A DNA stretch of 64,000 nt from an uncultured Bacilli bacterium (lineage in GTDB: Bacteria; Bacillota_I; Bacilli_A; RF39; UBA660). Positions 9,920 through 18,297 of the stretch are shown here, piece after piece. Position 1 is the stretch's first letter. Every line of letters begins with the position of its first letter. The position numbers and the translations under genes are program-made. The stretch spans positions 62,001 through 126,000 of the forward strand of contig CAJTYF010000001.1 of the NCBI GenBank assembly GCA_910583945.1. The letters are read 5' to 3'. The notes beneath the pieces are model-generated. The model did not search any database, had not been told where the DNA came from, and worked only from the letters and a program-made list of their open reading frames with translations.

Positions 9920-10075
9920 ATGAAAGAATTATTATTTTTTATATTAGGTATGATAGTTGGTGGTCTTGCAATGACTACTTTAATGTGTTGCTTACAAATC
10001 AATAGAATAAATGAAATGGAAGCAAGATGTTTGAAGTTAGAGAATGAAAAGTCGGAGGTGCAAGATGAGAACTAG
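9920..10075 (+). CDS. DUF3789-like single-pass membrane micro-protein
   Basis: This 51-residue protein (ATG 9920, behind GAAAGGA) has one N-terminal membrane helix, LLFFILGMIVGGLAMTTLM, and a short charged tail. Size, helix and place just before mobC match the DUF3789 proteins of related ICEs; the function is unknown. It overlaps the mobC start by 11 bases, which implies coupled translation. The counterpart in element B is at 62362-62475. Confidence 0.7.
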   Translation: MKELLFFILGMIVGGLAMTTLMCCLQINRINEMEARCLKLENEKSEVQDEN

Positions 10076-10406
10076 AAGTATCAAAAAACAAGTTTGGCTT
10101 AATAGAGAAGAAGCAACTCTTTTAAAAAAGAAAGCCAAGAAAGTTGGACTTAATGAATCGGAATTACTACGAAATTTAATTGTAGGATTTGAGCCTAAAG
10201 AAAAACCGGATGAAAGATTTTATGAAGCATTAAATCAAATGAGAGCAATAGGTAATAATCTTAATCAAATAGCAAGAAAAGCAAACTCACTTAATTTAGT
10301 TGATTATCCTTTATATCAAAAAGAAGCAGACAGGTGGAATCAATTTATGTTGAAGATTAAAAAAGAATTTTTATTACCACAAAGCAAAGGAGAACAAAAT
10401 GAATAG
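10065..10406 (+). CDS. mobC: MobC-like relaxosome accessory protein
   Basis: This 113-residue protein starts at ATG 10065, behind CGGAGGTG. The N-terminus (TRSIKKQVWLNREEATLL) is ribbon-helix-helix-like, and the centre contains the MobC signature MRAIGNNLNQIARKAN. MobC proteins bind near oriT and help the relaxase open the strand. The candidate oriT is directly upstream and the relaxase is at 12912. Element B carries a homologue at 62486-62815. Confidence 0.85.
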   Translation: MRTRSIKKQVWLNREEATLLKKKAKKVGLNESELLRNLIVGFEPKEKPDERFYEALNQMRAIGNNLNQIARKANSLNLVDYPLYQKEADRWNQFMLKIKKEFLLPQSKGEQNE

Positions 10407-10683
10407 GGAATATTTTAAGGATAACAATGATCCAGAATTTTTGTATCAAATGTTAGGTAGGCTCGAATCGGACTGTAAATATTTTTTAGGTAATGGTAAC
10501 GGCTATGAAAAACATTTGTGGGCTTTATCTGTAACAGAGCAAATATCTGCTATGAAAGAAATCTATAATAAATTAGATGAAAAACCAGAGTGGCTAACTA
10601 TGGAGCAGATAAATGAATATGAAAATAAAATGATATTAAAACTAACTGAAAAAAATAATAAAAAAGTTTTCTATGAGAGATAG
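10399..10683 (+). CDS. LPD11-like small protein
   Basis: This 94-residue protein overlaps the end of mobC by eight bases. The stretch YQMLGRLESDCKYFLGNGNG, then EKHLWALSVTEQISAMKEIY and KPEWLTMEQI, matches the large-polyvalent-protein-associated domain 11 pattern. It occurs here as a stand-alone protein. LPD domains travel with ICE polyproteins and have unknown roles. Its stop codon lies in the conserved promoter block that starts the first cargo operon. Confidence 0.7.
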   Translation: MNREYFKDNNDPEFLYQMLGRLESDCKYFLGNGNGYEKHLWALSVTEQISAMKEIYNKLDEKPEWLTMEQINEYENKMILKLTEKNNKKVFYER

Positions 10684-10712
10684 ATTATTTAATTGTAAAA
10701 TGATATAATTAT
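10681..10712 (+). promoter_or_regulatory. Conserved promoter block ahead of cargo, element A
   Basis: TAGATTATTT, ten variable bases, then TGATATAATTAT containing the -10 box TATAAT (10704-10709). Exactly the same two blocks with the same spacing occur at 62831-62862 in element B, ahead of different cargo. It is a probable sigma-A-type promoter with a weak -35. Confidence 0.65.
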
Positions 10713-10748
10713 CTCACAGATATATAGTAAGTTGTAGGGGAGATAGTT

Positions 10749-11279
10749 ATGAAATACTTTTATAAATATTTAATAGATTTTCTAGTATTAGGCATATTAT
10801 ATGTCTTTATATTCTTTAAAAAATGGAAATCAAAAGGAAACGACAAATTGTTTATAAATACAACAATGTATATATATTTGTCTTTTGTGCTATACTTTAC
10901 TTTAATGCCTATAATAACATCTATTCCTTTTATATTTAATCATCCATACAAATCAATGAATTTAATACCATTTATTGATGTATTATCTGGTAGAGGAGAT
11001 TTTATTAGACAAGTAGGATTAAATGTTATAATGACAATTCCTTTTGGCTTTTTATTTCCTCTTACAAAAAAAGAAAATTCTAAATTTTTAAAGACAGTTT
11101 TATATTGCTTTTTATTAAGTTTAATTATTGAATTATTACAACCTTTAATAAATGGTTTCAGGTCAGCAGATATAACTGATTTAATAACAAATGTTACAGG
11201 TGGAATTATTGGTTATATATTTTATTTGATATTTAGACCATTAACTAATAAAATATTAGAATTTATTAAAGGTAAGTAA
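10749..11279 (+). CDS. VanZ-family membrane protein
   Basis: This 176-residue protein has four to five membrane helices. Family landmarks are visible: YFTLMPI, MNLIPFIDVL, LNVIMTIPFGFLFP, then LIIELLQ and RSADITDLITNVTGGIIGY. VanZ confers teicoplanin resistance in VanA clusters, and many homologues influence envelope-targeting antibiotics; the role of this one is not known. It is the first gene of the cargo block, behind GGGGAG and the conserved promoter. Confidence 0.85.
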   Translation: MKYFYKYLIDFLVLGILYVFIFFKKWKSKGNDKLFINTTMYIYLSFVLYFTLMPIITSIPFIFNHPYKSMNLIPFIDVLSGRGDFIRQVGLNVIMTIPFGFLFPLTKKENSKFLKTVLYCFLLSLIIELLQPLINGFRSADITDLITNVTGGIIGYIFYLIFRPLTNKILEFIKGK

Positions 11280-11308
11280 GCGACAACTTACATAAAGGAG
11301 ATAGAAAA

Positions 11309-11566
11309 ATGGCAGAATTAAGTTCGTTAAAAAATATTGGGAAAGAAATTGAAAGAAAACTAAAATCAATAGGTATAAATTCAGCAGAAGAATTGAAGAA
11401 AATTGGAAGTAAAGATACTTGGTTTAGACTAAAATTAAAATACTCAGAAATTTGTCTAGTACATTTATATACTCTTGAGGGAGCAATTAGTGATATAGAA
11501 TATAATCAGTTGTCAGAAGAAACAAAAAAAGATTTAAAACAATTTACAGACCAATGGAAAGACTAA
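11309..11566 (+). CDS. TfoX C-terminal domain protein
   Basis: This 85-residue protein consists of the TfoX/Sxy C-terminal domain alone: LSSLKNIGKEIERKLKSIGI is a helix-hairpin-helix-like start, followed by ELKKIGSKDTWFRLK and LYTLEGAI. Stand-alone versions are common accessory genes in Firmicutes and are not shown to act in competence. A good AAAGGAG precedes ATG 11309. Confidence 0.8.
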   Translation: MAELSSLKNIGKEIERKLKSIGINSAEELKKIGSKDTWFRLKLKYSEICLVHLYTLEGAISDIEYNQLSEETKKDLKQFTDQWKD

Positions 11567-11604
11567 AAAATTACAATAAATCGCTAGGAATGGAGGGATA
11601 AAAA

Positions 11605-12456
11605 ATGAACTTTAAAGAATATGGAGATAACAGTAAAGATACAATAATGCTATTACATGGTGGTGGTCTTTCTTGGTGGAATTATAGAGAAGAAGCAGAA
11701 AAATTAAAAAATAGTTATCATATTATTCTTCCAATATTAGATGGTCATTCGGAAAGCGATAGAAATTTTACAAGTATAGAAGATAATGCACAAGAAATTG
11801 TAGAGTATATAATTAATAATTATAATGGTCATATTCGTTTAATAGGAGGATTATCTTTAGGAGGACAAATTCTTTTAGAAATTTTATCAAAAAAAGAAGA
11901 TATTTGTGATTATGCTATTGTTGAAAGTGCATTAGCAATTCCTATGAAAGCAACATATAAAATGATTAGACCAGCTTTTTCTATGAGTTATGGGCTAATA
12001 TCGAAAAAATGGTTTTCACAAATGCAATTTAAGTCTTTAAAAATAAGAGAAGATTTATTTAATGAATATTATAGAGATACTTGTAAAATTAGTAAGGAAG
12101 ATATGATTGCTTTTATGGAAGCAAACTCAAAATATGAAATTAAAGATTCTTTATCAAGTACAAAAGCAAAAGTTTTAGTAGTTGTAGGAGATAAAGAAAG
12201 ACCAATAATGAAAAAATCAGCGAGTATAATTCATCAAAAGATAAATGGAAGTAGAATTGAAATATTACCTAATTATTATCATGGAGATTTTAGCATAAAT
12301 AATCCACAACAATATGTTAAAGCAATTAACGAGCTTATTGCTAATAGAAACTTGAAAAGCAAATCATTTTATAATACTGAAACAAAATCTGAAAATGAAC
12401 AAATAGAATTAGAAGAAAGAAATAGAACAGATACAAAGTTTTTAGATGAAAGATAA
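11605..12456 (+). CDS. Alpha/beta-hydrolase
   Basis: This 283-residue protein has the oxyanion segment LLHGGG near the N-terminus, the nucleophile elbow GLSLGG (about residue 87), a late Asp in VVVGDKERP, and His in NYYHGDF, giving a complete Ser-Asp-His triad. The substrate is unknown. About 30 charged C-terminal residues ending LDER extend past the fold. A recurrent AAATTACAATTT spacer begins at its stop codon, linking it to the next tiny gene. Confidence 0.82.
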   Translation: MNFKEYGDNSKDTIMLLHGGGLSWWNYREEAEKLKNSYHIILPILDGHSESDRNFTSIEDNAQEIVEYIINNYNGHIRLIGGLSLGGQILLEILSKKEDICDYAIVESALAIPMKATYKMIRPAFSMSYGLISKKWFSQMQFKSLKIREDLFNEYYRDTCKISKEDMIAFMEANSKYEIKDSLSSTKAKVLVVVGDKERPIMKKSASIIHQKINGSRIEILPNYYHGDFSINNPQQYVKAINELIANRNLKSKSFYNTETKSENEQIELEERNRTDTKFLDER

Positions 12457-12479
12457 ATTACAATTTGAAAGTGAGATGA
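12455..12479 (+). repeat. ATTACAATTT intergenic spacer, copy 1
   Basis: AAATTACAATTT followed by GAAAGTGAGATGA. It starts inside the TAA of the hydrolase gene and supplies the ribosome binding region for the ATG at 12484. It is identical over 25 bases to copy 2 (12650-12674). Confidence 0.8.
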
Positions 12480-12483
12480 GAAT

Positions 12484-12651
12484 ATGAATAATGAAATTAA
12501 AAAAGTTATTGAGAAATTTAAAGAAGTAAAGAATATATTAAAAGATTTTTCTACTAAAGATGAAGCAATAGAATATCTTGTTAATGCAACAAAACTATCA
12601 AAAGAAGAATGTTTTGTTGCATACGATATTATTATGAAAATCGAAGATTAA
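12484..12651 (+). CDS. Micro-protein of 55 residues, first member of a two-copy family
   Basis: This short helical protein (KVIEKFKEVKNILKDFSTKD, then EAIEYLVNATKLSKEEC) is clearly related to the 64-residue protein at 38127-38321, which has KFSNREEAIKFLAEETGISKEEC in the same place. The function is unknown. It is flanked on both sides by copies of the AAATTACAATTT spacer. ATG 12484 is at the usual distance from GAAAGTGAG. Confidence 0.65.
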   Translation: MNNEIKKVIEKFKEVKNILKDFSTKDEAIEYLVNATKLSKEECFVAYDIIMKIED

Positions 12652-12674
12652 ATTACAATTTGAAAGTGAGATGA
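12650..12674 (+). repeat. ATTACAATTT intergenic spacer, copy 2
   Basis: The same 25-base unit as copy 1, starting in the stop codon of the 55-residue gene and feeding the GTG start at 12681. A decayed relative (AAAAATTACAATTTAGCGAT) follows the next gene at about 12824. Confidence 0.8.
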
Positions 12675-12680
12675 AATATT

Positions 12681-12824
12681 GTGAAAAATAAAAAACTAAT
12701 GAATTGGATAATTGCCATTATAGTTGCAATTTTGTATCTATCAGTAAGTTTTATATTTGATATATGGGCATTCTCTTGGCTTATATGGGTTGCTTATGCA
12801 ATTTATAGATTTATTGCTAAATAG
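12681..12824 (+). CDS. Small two-helix membrane protein
   Basis: This 47-residue protein starts with GTG and is nearly all hydrophobic: WIIAIIVAILYLSVSFIF, then WAFSWLIWVAYAIYRFI. It is a membrane-embedded micro-protein with no recognised family. The spacer upstream provides its ribosome binding site, and a partial spacer follows its stop. It is the last gene of the first cargo block before the relaxase operon. Confidence 0.6.
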   Translation: MKNKKLMNWIIAIIVAILYLSVSFIFDIWAFSWLIWVAYAIYRFIAK

Positions 12825-12911
12825 AAAAATTACAATTTAGCGATTAGATTTATGTGGGGCTTATCAGTAAAATGATGGGCTCTTTTTTTATTGGAAAGAA
12901 AGGAGAGAGCA

Positions 12912-14261
12912 ATGGCTACGACAGGTATATGGAAAATTGAAAAAAGACTAGACCACGTTATAGACTATACTACTAATATAGAAAAAACTCTTAATAGTGA
13001 TTATGGAAAAGAAGCATACAAAGAACTTCATAATGTTATAGAGTATGCTGAAGCAGATTTTAAAACTGAAAATCAATACTATGTTTCTTCTCTTAATTGT
13101 TCTGTTGAAAGTGCATACGAAGAAATGCTTATTACTAAACAACAATATAATAAGACTGGTGGTATTTTAGGTTTTCACGCATTCCAGTCTTTTGTAGAGG
13201 GAGAAGTTACTCCAGAACAAGCACACGCTATTGGTGTTAAATTGGCAAAAGAAATGTGGGGCGACCGTTTTGAAGTAATTGTTAGTACCCATCTTAATAC
13301 AAAGCATATTCATAATCATTTTGTAATAAACTCTGTTAGTTTTAAAGATGGTAAGAGATATTATGATAAAAGAGAAACTTATGCTAGATTAAGACAACTA
13401 TCGGATTCACTATGTGAAGAATATGGACTTTCTGTATTAGAAGAAAAGCCGTGTAGAAATAGTAAGATAAACTATGCTAATTACTATAAAGGCTATGTTG
13501 AAAAAAATAATTACTATACAACTACTAAAGAAGATATAGACCGAGCCATTGCTCAAGCCTATTCATATAGAGATTTTGAATGTCTAATGAAAGCAATGGA
13601 CTACGAACTTATTTATCGTGGTAGTAGATTAAGTGTAGTAAGAGAGCCTTATAAAAAGCATATTCGTATTGAAAGAAGTTTTGGGTATGATTATAGTATT
13701 GATAGAATAAAAGAAAGAATAGAAGTAGAACAAGCCCCTAGAATACCTTTCATAGATGAATATGGCAATAAGAAAAGACCAAAGACTTATACTCCATATA
13801 AGAAGCAGAAACACAAAGGCTTATATGCTTTATATTTACACTATTGCTATTTGTTGAAAGTATTTCCTACTGAATATCCTAATAAAAGATTATCTCCAGA
13901 GATTCGTGTAGAATTGAAAGAGTTAGATAAAATATCAAAACAAACTGATTTGCTCGTAAGTAATAAATTAGATACTTACGAGCAATTTTTTGCGTTTAAG
14001 ACACAAAAAACAAAAGAATTAGACAATTTATTAGATAAAAGAAGCAAGTTATGGTACAGGCACAAGAAAGCCAAAAGCCAAAGTGAAAAGGAATCTATTA
14101 GAAATGAAATAGACCTTTTAAATAAAGAAATTACACCGTTACGAGAGGAGGTGGTTTTATGTGATGGTATAGAAGAAAGAACTCCGAAGATGGAGCAAAA
14201 TGTAAAAGATTTTGAAGAACAAAAAGATAGGGAGGTGAAAGATAATGAACACATCAGGTGA
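12912..14261 (+). CDS. MobA/VirD2-type relaxase
   Basis: This 449-residue protein starts at ATG 12912, behind AAAGGAGAG. The N-terminus GIWKIEKRLDHVIDYTTN contains the candidate nucleophile Tyr, and the metal-binding HUH-like motif KHIHNHFVIN (about residues 130-138) is intact. The C-terminal third is basic and coiled-coil. It would nick oriT and pilot the strand through the coupling protein. It overlaps the pcfB start by 17 bases. The family is the one found in Tn1549-like ICEs. Confidence 0.9.
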   Translation: MATTGIWKIEKRLDHVIDYTTNIEKTLNSDYGKEAYKELHNVIEYAEADFKTENQYYVSSLNCSVESAYEEMLITKQQYNKTGGILGFHAFQSFVEGEVTPEQAHAIGVKLAKEMWGDRFEVIVSTHLNTKHIHNHFVINSVSFKDGKRYYDKRETYARLRQLSDSLCEEYGLSVLEEKPCRNSKINYANYYKGYVEKNNYYTTTKEDIDRAIAQAYSYRDFECLMKAMDYELIYRGSRLSVVREPYKKHIRIERSFGYDYSIDRIKERIEVEQAPRIPFIDEYGNKKRPKTYTPYKKQKHKGLYALYLHYCYLLKVFPTEYPNKRLSPEIRVELKELDKISKQTDLLVSNKLDTYEQFFAFKTQKTKELDNLLDKRSKLWYRHKKAKSQSEKESIRNEIDLLNKEITPLREEVVLCDGIEERTPKMEQNVKDFEEQKDREVKDNEHIR

Positions 14262-15012
14262 CGCTGCTGAAACAATTTTCAAAATGTATTTAGAGGGTAC
14301 AGAGTTTTTATTAAAAACTGGAGGATCATTAACTAAAAACTGTATAGCAGGACTTTATGCTTTATCAAAAGACCAAAAGAAGTCTAAAGGCAAAACAACA
14401 TTAAATAAAATGTTAAAGTCTGGAAAAGAGTTAAAAATCTTTACTATTAGAAAAGAAGATTTAGAACTATTCCAAAAAGAAGCCAAAAGATATGGTGTTT
14501 TATTTACTGCATTATTCGATAAGAAAAATCCAGATGGTAAGGTAGATATTATGTGTAGAGCAGAGGACGCTGCTAAAATCAATAGAATTGTTAATAGATT
14601 CAAGTTAGTTACTTATGATGAAGCCTCTATTAAGAGCGAAATTATGAAATCTCGTGATGGTAAAGAAGCAAATGACAAAGGTGTTGAAACAAAGAGCCTT
14701 GATGACTTGGTAGATGACCTTATGGCAAAGCCAGTTCAAAAGGAAGAAAATACAATGTCAAACCCGGAGTTAGCAAAGACTGCAAAAAGCCCTCAGTCCG
14801 AGCATTCATCAACGAGCAAAAACAAAACAGAGGTGGGTACTAATTCTGATAAAAAGCCATCTGTAAGAGAAGAAATTAAAAATATCAAAGAAGAACAGAA
14901 ACAAAAAGCAGAATTAGAAAAATCTGATTTGAAAAAAGATGTTTCAAACAAAGAAACGAAACACGAACAACCTAAAAATAAAAAGAAAAAATCTAAAGAA
15001 AGAGGGAAATAA
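14245..15012 (+). CDS. PcfB/DUF3801 family conjugation protein
   Basis: This 255-residue protein has the DUF3801 domain in residues 1-130 (GDAAETIFKMYLEGTEFLLK, later FTIRKEDLELFQKEAKRYGV and DIMCRAEDAAKINRIV). A low-complexity Lys/Glu tail ends KKKSKERGK. PcfB of pCF10 works with the relaxase and coupling protein during substrate recruitment. The start overlaps the relaxase gene by 17 bases, so the two are probably translated together. Confidence 0.85.
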   Translation: MNTSGDAAETIFKMYLEGTEFLLKTGGSLTKNCIAGLYALSKDQKKSKGKTTLNKMLKSGKELKIFTIRKEDLELFQKEAKRYGVLFTALFDKKNPDGKVDIMCRAEDAAKINRIVNRFKLVTYDEASIKSEIMKSRDGKEANDKGVETKSLDDLVDDLMAKPVQKEENTMSNPELAKTAKSPQSEHSSTSKNKTEVGTNSDKKPSVREEIKNIKEEQKQKAELEKSDLKKDVSNKETKHEQPKNKKKKSKERGK

Positions 15013-15014
15013 AA

Positions 15015-15893
15015 ATGAATTTTGATGATATTATAAGTTCTAATAATCAAGAACAAAGTAATATGCCTTTCAATAAAGATGAATGGGCAAAGAAAAAACA
15101 AGTAGAAAGACAAGAGTTATATGATTTGGCAGATAAAACTGCTGAAGAAGTTAGGACAAATCCAGTAAAATTTAAACAATATCTTGATACTCAAGCAATA
15201 TTTAATGTTTACTCTGTTAATAATGCTCTTTTAATTTCTGCTCAAATGCCAAATGCTACTCAAATAAAAGAGTATGATGACTGGAGAAAAGCAGGAGCAT
15301 TTGTGCATAAGAATCCAGTCTTTATAAAAATACTAGAGCCTAGCGAAAGTTACGATAAAGAAAGTGGAAAAACGAGAACTTTCTATAATCCAAAAAGAAT
15401 GCTTGATATTTCACAAACTAACGCAAAGCCTAGAGAAAATACTAGAAACTATAATGACAGAGATTTATTAAAAGCATTTTTGTATGAATGTCCAGTTGAT
15501 GTTTCTGGGAATAAAGAATTACCAGATGGAGTTGGTGCAGAGTGGAATAAAGAAGATAATGTATTATATATTCGCAAAGGACTTGAAGCACCTGCTATAT
15601 TCAATGCTTTATCTGTGGAACTTGCAAAAGTTGGTTTAGAAGAAAGTGGTAATCAAGAACTAGACAATTTTAAAAGTTATTGTGCTTCTTATTTAATATG
15701 TAAGAAACACGGTATTGATGTTTCATCATATAACTTTGATAATCTTCCAGAAACATTAAAAGATATGGAATCAGGAGATATTAAAAATATGCTTGGCGAT
15801 ATTCGAGGTGCTATGGAAGATATGAATAGTAGAATGAATACTTGCTTTGAAAAAATGGCTAAAGAACAAAAGAATAAGGACTATGCTAGATAG
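15015..15893 (+). CDS. ArdC-like antirestriction/ssDNA-binding protein
   Basis: This 292-residue protein carries the ArdC N-terminal-type domain: FNVYSVNNALLISAQMPNAT, then IKEYDDWRKAGAFVHK and VFIKILEP. ArdC proteins bind single-stranded DNA and can protect incoming DNA. The zinc-peptidase HExxH half of full-length ArdC is not seen. The gene starts three bases after pcfB and ends DYAR, and the ribosome binding site for the next gene follows its stop. Confidence 0.8.
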   Translation: MNFDDIISSNNQEQSNMPFNKDEWAKKKQVERQELYDLADKTAEEVRTNPVKFKQYLDTQAIFNVYSVNNALLISAQMPNATQIKEYDDWRKAGAFVHKNPVFIKILEPSESYDKESGKTRTFYNPKRMLDISQTNAKPRENTRNYNDRDLLKAFLYECPVDVSGNKELPDGVGAEWNKEDNVLYIRKGLEAPAIFNALSVELAKVGLEESGNQELDNFKSYCASYLICKKHGIDVSSYNFDNLPETLKDMESGDIKNMLGDIRGAMEDMNSRMNTCFEKMAKEQKNKDYAR

Positions 15894-15904
15894 GAGGATA
15901 CAAA

Positions 15905-16108
15905 GTGAAAGATACTATTATATTAGAATTAAATCAATATGAAAAAGGTATTATTGTTAATGCACTTAATGATAAAAGAACTGAACTAATCAAAAATAAT
16001 GAAGATACCTATTTAATTGATGAATTACTTTTAAAGATATTTGAAACCCCAGAAAAAAAAAGACCGTTTGTAAAGCGTTTAGTGAGAGATGAAAGAAGAT
16101 ACTGCTAG
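15905..16108 (+). CDS. Small ICE protein, related to the gene at 45624
   Basis: This 67-residue protein has a GTG start behind TAGGAGG. Its core (ELNQYEKGIIVNALNDKRTE, then LIDELLLKIFE) matches the 50-residue protein at 45624-45776, so the family occurs in both elements. Function is unknown. It overlaps the VirD4 start by 20 bases, indicating coupled translation. Confidence 0.7.
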   Translation: MKDTIILELNQYEKGIIVNALNDKRTELIKNNEDTYLIDELLLKIFETPEKKRPFVKRLVRDERRYC

Positions 16109-17906
16109 AACAGTAAAATGGCTTTCTATACTTGGTATTATTCCTACAATATGGTTGGCTCTTTTAATTGCTCCCTATGTAAGTGGTGGACTTTCTTTAA
16201 TTATAAAAGAATTTCCTAATGCAATAAATGAGCCTTTTCATTTGTCTTGGTGTAGTGATAGTGTAAGAACAATACTAATTTTCATAGTAGCATATATTAT
16301 GGGAATTAGTATTTACCTATCTAGCCAAAAGAACTATCGTAGGCGTGAAGAACACGGCTCTGCAAAGTGGGGTATTGCAAGAGAAGTAAATAAAAAGTAT
16401 AAGCAAATGCCTATATCAAATAACAAAATCTTAACCCAAAATGTAGGGCTAGGATTAAATGGTAAGAAACACCGAAGAAATTTGAATGTTTTAGTCTGTG
16501 GTGGTAGTGGAGCAGGAAAAACGAGATTTTATTGTAAGCCTAATATTATGCAGACAAATACTTCTTTTGTTGTTCTTGATCCAAAAGGCGAAATAGTCAG
16601 AGATTTAGGACACCTATTAGAAAAGTCTGGGTATGAAGTAAAGGTACTAGACTTAATCAATATGGAAAAAAGTCATTGTTATAATCCGTTTGTTTACCTA
16701 AAATCGGACAATGATGTTCAAAAACTTGTGACAAACTTGTTTAAGGCAACAACACCGAAAGGCTCATCTAGTAATGACCCATTCTGGGACACGGCTGCAA
16801 GTATGTTACTTTTGGCACTTGTATTTTATTTAAAGTACGAAGCACCAGAAGAAGAACAAAACTTCCCTATGGTTATGGAGTTATTAAGAGCAGGGGAAGT
16901 ACACGAAGATGATGATAGTTATTTAAGCCCGTTAGATGTCTTATTTAACAAGTTAGAAAGTAGAGAGCCAGAACACATTGCAGTCAAGTATTATCGTGAT
17001 TATAGAAGTGGCTCGGCTAAAACACTAAAATCAATACAAATTACACTTGCTTCAAGATTAGAAAAATTTAATTTGGAAAGTTTGGCTTCTCTTACAATGG
17101 TAGATGAATTAGACTTACCATCACTAGGAGAAAAAAAGACAGCATTATTTGCACTTATACCAGACAACGATACGAGTTTTAATTTTCTTGTAAGCATTTT
17201 ATATACGCAACTGTTTCAGCAGTTGTTTTTTTTGGCAGACCATAAGTATGGTGGAAGTTTACCAGTACACGTGCATTTTGTAATGGATGAGTTCGCCAAT
17301 GTATCTTTACCAGATGACTTCGACAAGATTCTTTCAGTAATGCGAAGCAGAGAAGTATCAGTAAGCATTATTTTACAAAATCTAGCCCAGTTAAAGGCTT
17401 TATTCGAGAAACAATGGGAGAGCATTGTCGGTAACTGTGATGAATTTCTATATCTTGGTGGAAACGAGCAAAGTACACACAAGTATGTTAGTGAGTTGCT
17501 CGGAAAAGAAACGATAGATTTAGATACACACGGTAAGAGTACCGGTCATTCTGGTAATTATTCTACTAACTATCAAATTAGTGGTAGAGAACTCTTAACA
17601 CCAGATGAAGTAAGGCTTTTAGATAATCGTTACGCTTTGTTATTCATAAGGGGCGAAAGACCTATAATGGACTTTAAGTATGACATTTTAAAACACCCTA
17701 ATGTAGCAAAGACCACAGATGGGAAAGAAAAGCCATATATTCACGGTGGAACAGAAAATGCAGTAGCCTCAATTTCAATTTTAGATGGTGTACCTAATAT
17801 GCCAATTACAGAAATAGAAGAAATTGATGGAGATTATGAACTTTTATCTTCAGAGGAGATAGAAGAATATTTTAAGGAAAAGGAGAATAGGAAAAATGAA
17901 AAATAA
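16089..17906 (+). CDS. VirD4/TraG-type coupling protein
   Basis: This 605-residue protein has two N-terminal membrane helices, Walker A CGGSGAGKT (about residue 138), Walker B HFVMDEFANV (about 397) and a C-terminal segment EEIDGDYELLSSEEIEEYF. It is the ATPase that links the relaxase-DNA complex to the secretion channel. It overlaps its neighbours on both sides (20 bases before, 11 after). Length and motifs are normal for the family. Confidence 0.92.
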   Translation: MKEDTARTVKWLSILGIIPTIWLALLIAPYVSGGLSLIIKEFPNAINEPFHLSWCSDSVRTILIFIVAYIMGISIYLSSQKNYRRREEHGSAKWGIAREVNKKYKQMPISNNKILTQNVGLGLNGKKHRRNLNVLVCGGSGAGKTRFYCKPNIMQTNTSFVVLDPKGEIVRDLGHLLEKSGYEVKVLDLINMEKSHCYNPFVYLKSDNDVQKLVTNLFKATTPKGSSSNDPFWDTAASMLLLALVFYLKYEAPEEEQNFPMVMELLRAGEVHEDDDSYLSPLDVLFNKLESREPEHIAVKYYRDYRSGSAKTLKSIQITLASRLEKFNLESLASLTMVDELDLPSLGEKKTALFALIPDNDTSFNFLVSILYTQLFQQLFFLADHKYGGSLPVHVHFVMDEFANVSLPDDFDKILSVMRSREVSVSIILQNLAQLKALFEKQWESIVGNCDEFLYLGGNEQSTHKYVSELLGKETIDLDTHGKSTGHSGNYSTNYQISGRELLTPDEVRLLDNRYALLFIRGERPIMDFKYDILKHPNVAKTTDGKEKPYIHGGTENAVASISILDGVPNMPITEIEEIDGDYELLSSEEIEEYFKEKENRKNEK

Positions 17907-18228
17907 TAAATTAAAATTAGGAAAAAAAGGAAAGAAGTTATTTAAAGTATATGCTTTAGGAGTATGTGCATTTGCACTAACTATTGGAACAAGTATGACA
18001 GTTTTTGCAGCAGATGATCCTTTAGCAGTAGTAAACAATTTATCAAACTTTATATTTGGTTTGATTCGTGCTATCGGTATGATTTTACTAGGTTGGGGAA
18101 TTGTGCAAGTGGGTCTTGCATTAAAGAGTCACGACCCTAGCCAAAGAGCAAATGGTTTCTTGACTGTTGCAGGTGGTATTATCATTACTTTTGCAAAAGA
18201 AATCCTAAATATGATTACAGGTAGTTAA
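17896..18228 (+). CDS. Maff2-family pilin-like protein
   Basis: This 110-residue protein has a signal-like N-terminus with a likely cut after TVFA, then a long hydrophobic helix FIFGLIRAIGMILLGWGIVQ and a second one, GFLTVAGGIIITFAKEIL. This is the VirB2/TrbC-like layout of Maff2 proteins encoded next to VirD4 in Tn1549-like ICEs. A hairpin follows (18245-18270), which could raise its expression over the downstream genes. Confidence 0.85.
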   Translation: MKNNKLKLGKKGKKLFKVYALGVCAFALTIGTSMTVFAADDPLAVVNNLSNFIFGLIRAIGMILLGWGIVQVGLALKSHDPSQRANGFLTVAGGIIITFAKEILNMITGS

Positions 18229-18244
18229 GATGTTGAAGAAGCAG

Positions 18245-18270
18245 AGGGGTAAGAGAAAATCTTACTCCCT
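18245..18270 (+). terminator. Hairpin between the pilin-like and VirB6 genes
   Basis: AGGGGTAAGA pairs with TCTTACTCCCT (one G-U, loop GAAAA). The tail is only moderately T-rich, so it may be a leaky terminator or an mRNA-stabilising end for the Maff2 transcript. Confidence 0.6.
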
Positions 18271-18297
18271 AATTTTATTTATAAGGAGGTGCATTAA

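Noticed and set aside
12825..12911. Gap before the relaxase as an alternative oriT
   Set aside because: It has only a degenerate spacer and a weak hairpin; the regions upstream of the two mobC genes show a conserved dyad-rich layout and are better candidates.
17896..18228. Maff2 gene as a secreted enzyme or lipoprotein
   Set aside because: No lipobox and no catalytic motif; two long hydrophobic helices and the position after VirD4 fit a pilin-like subunit.
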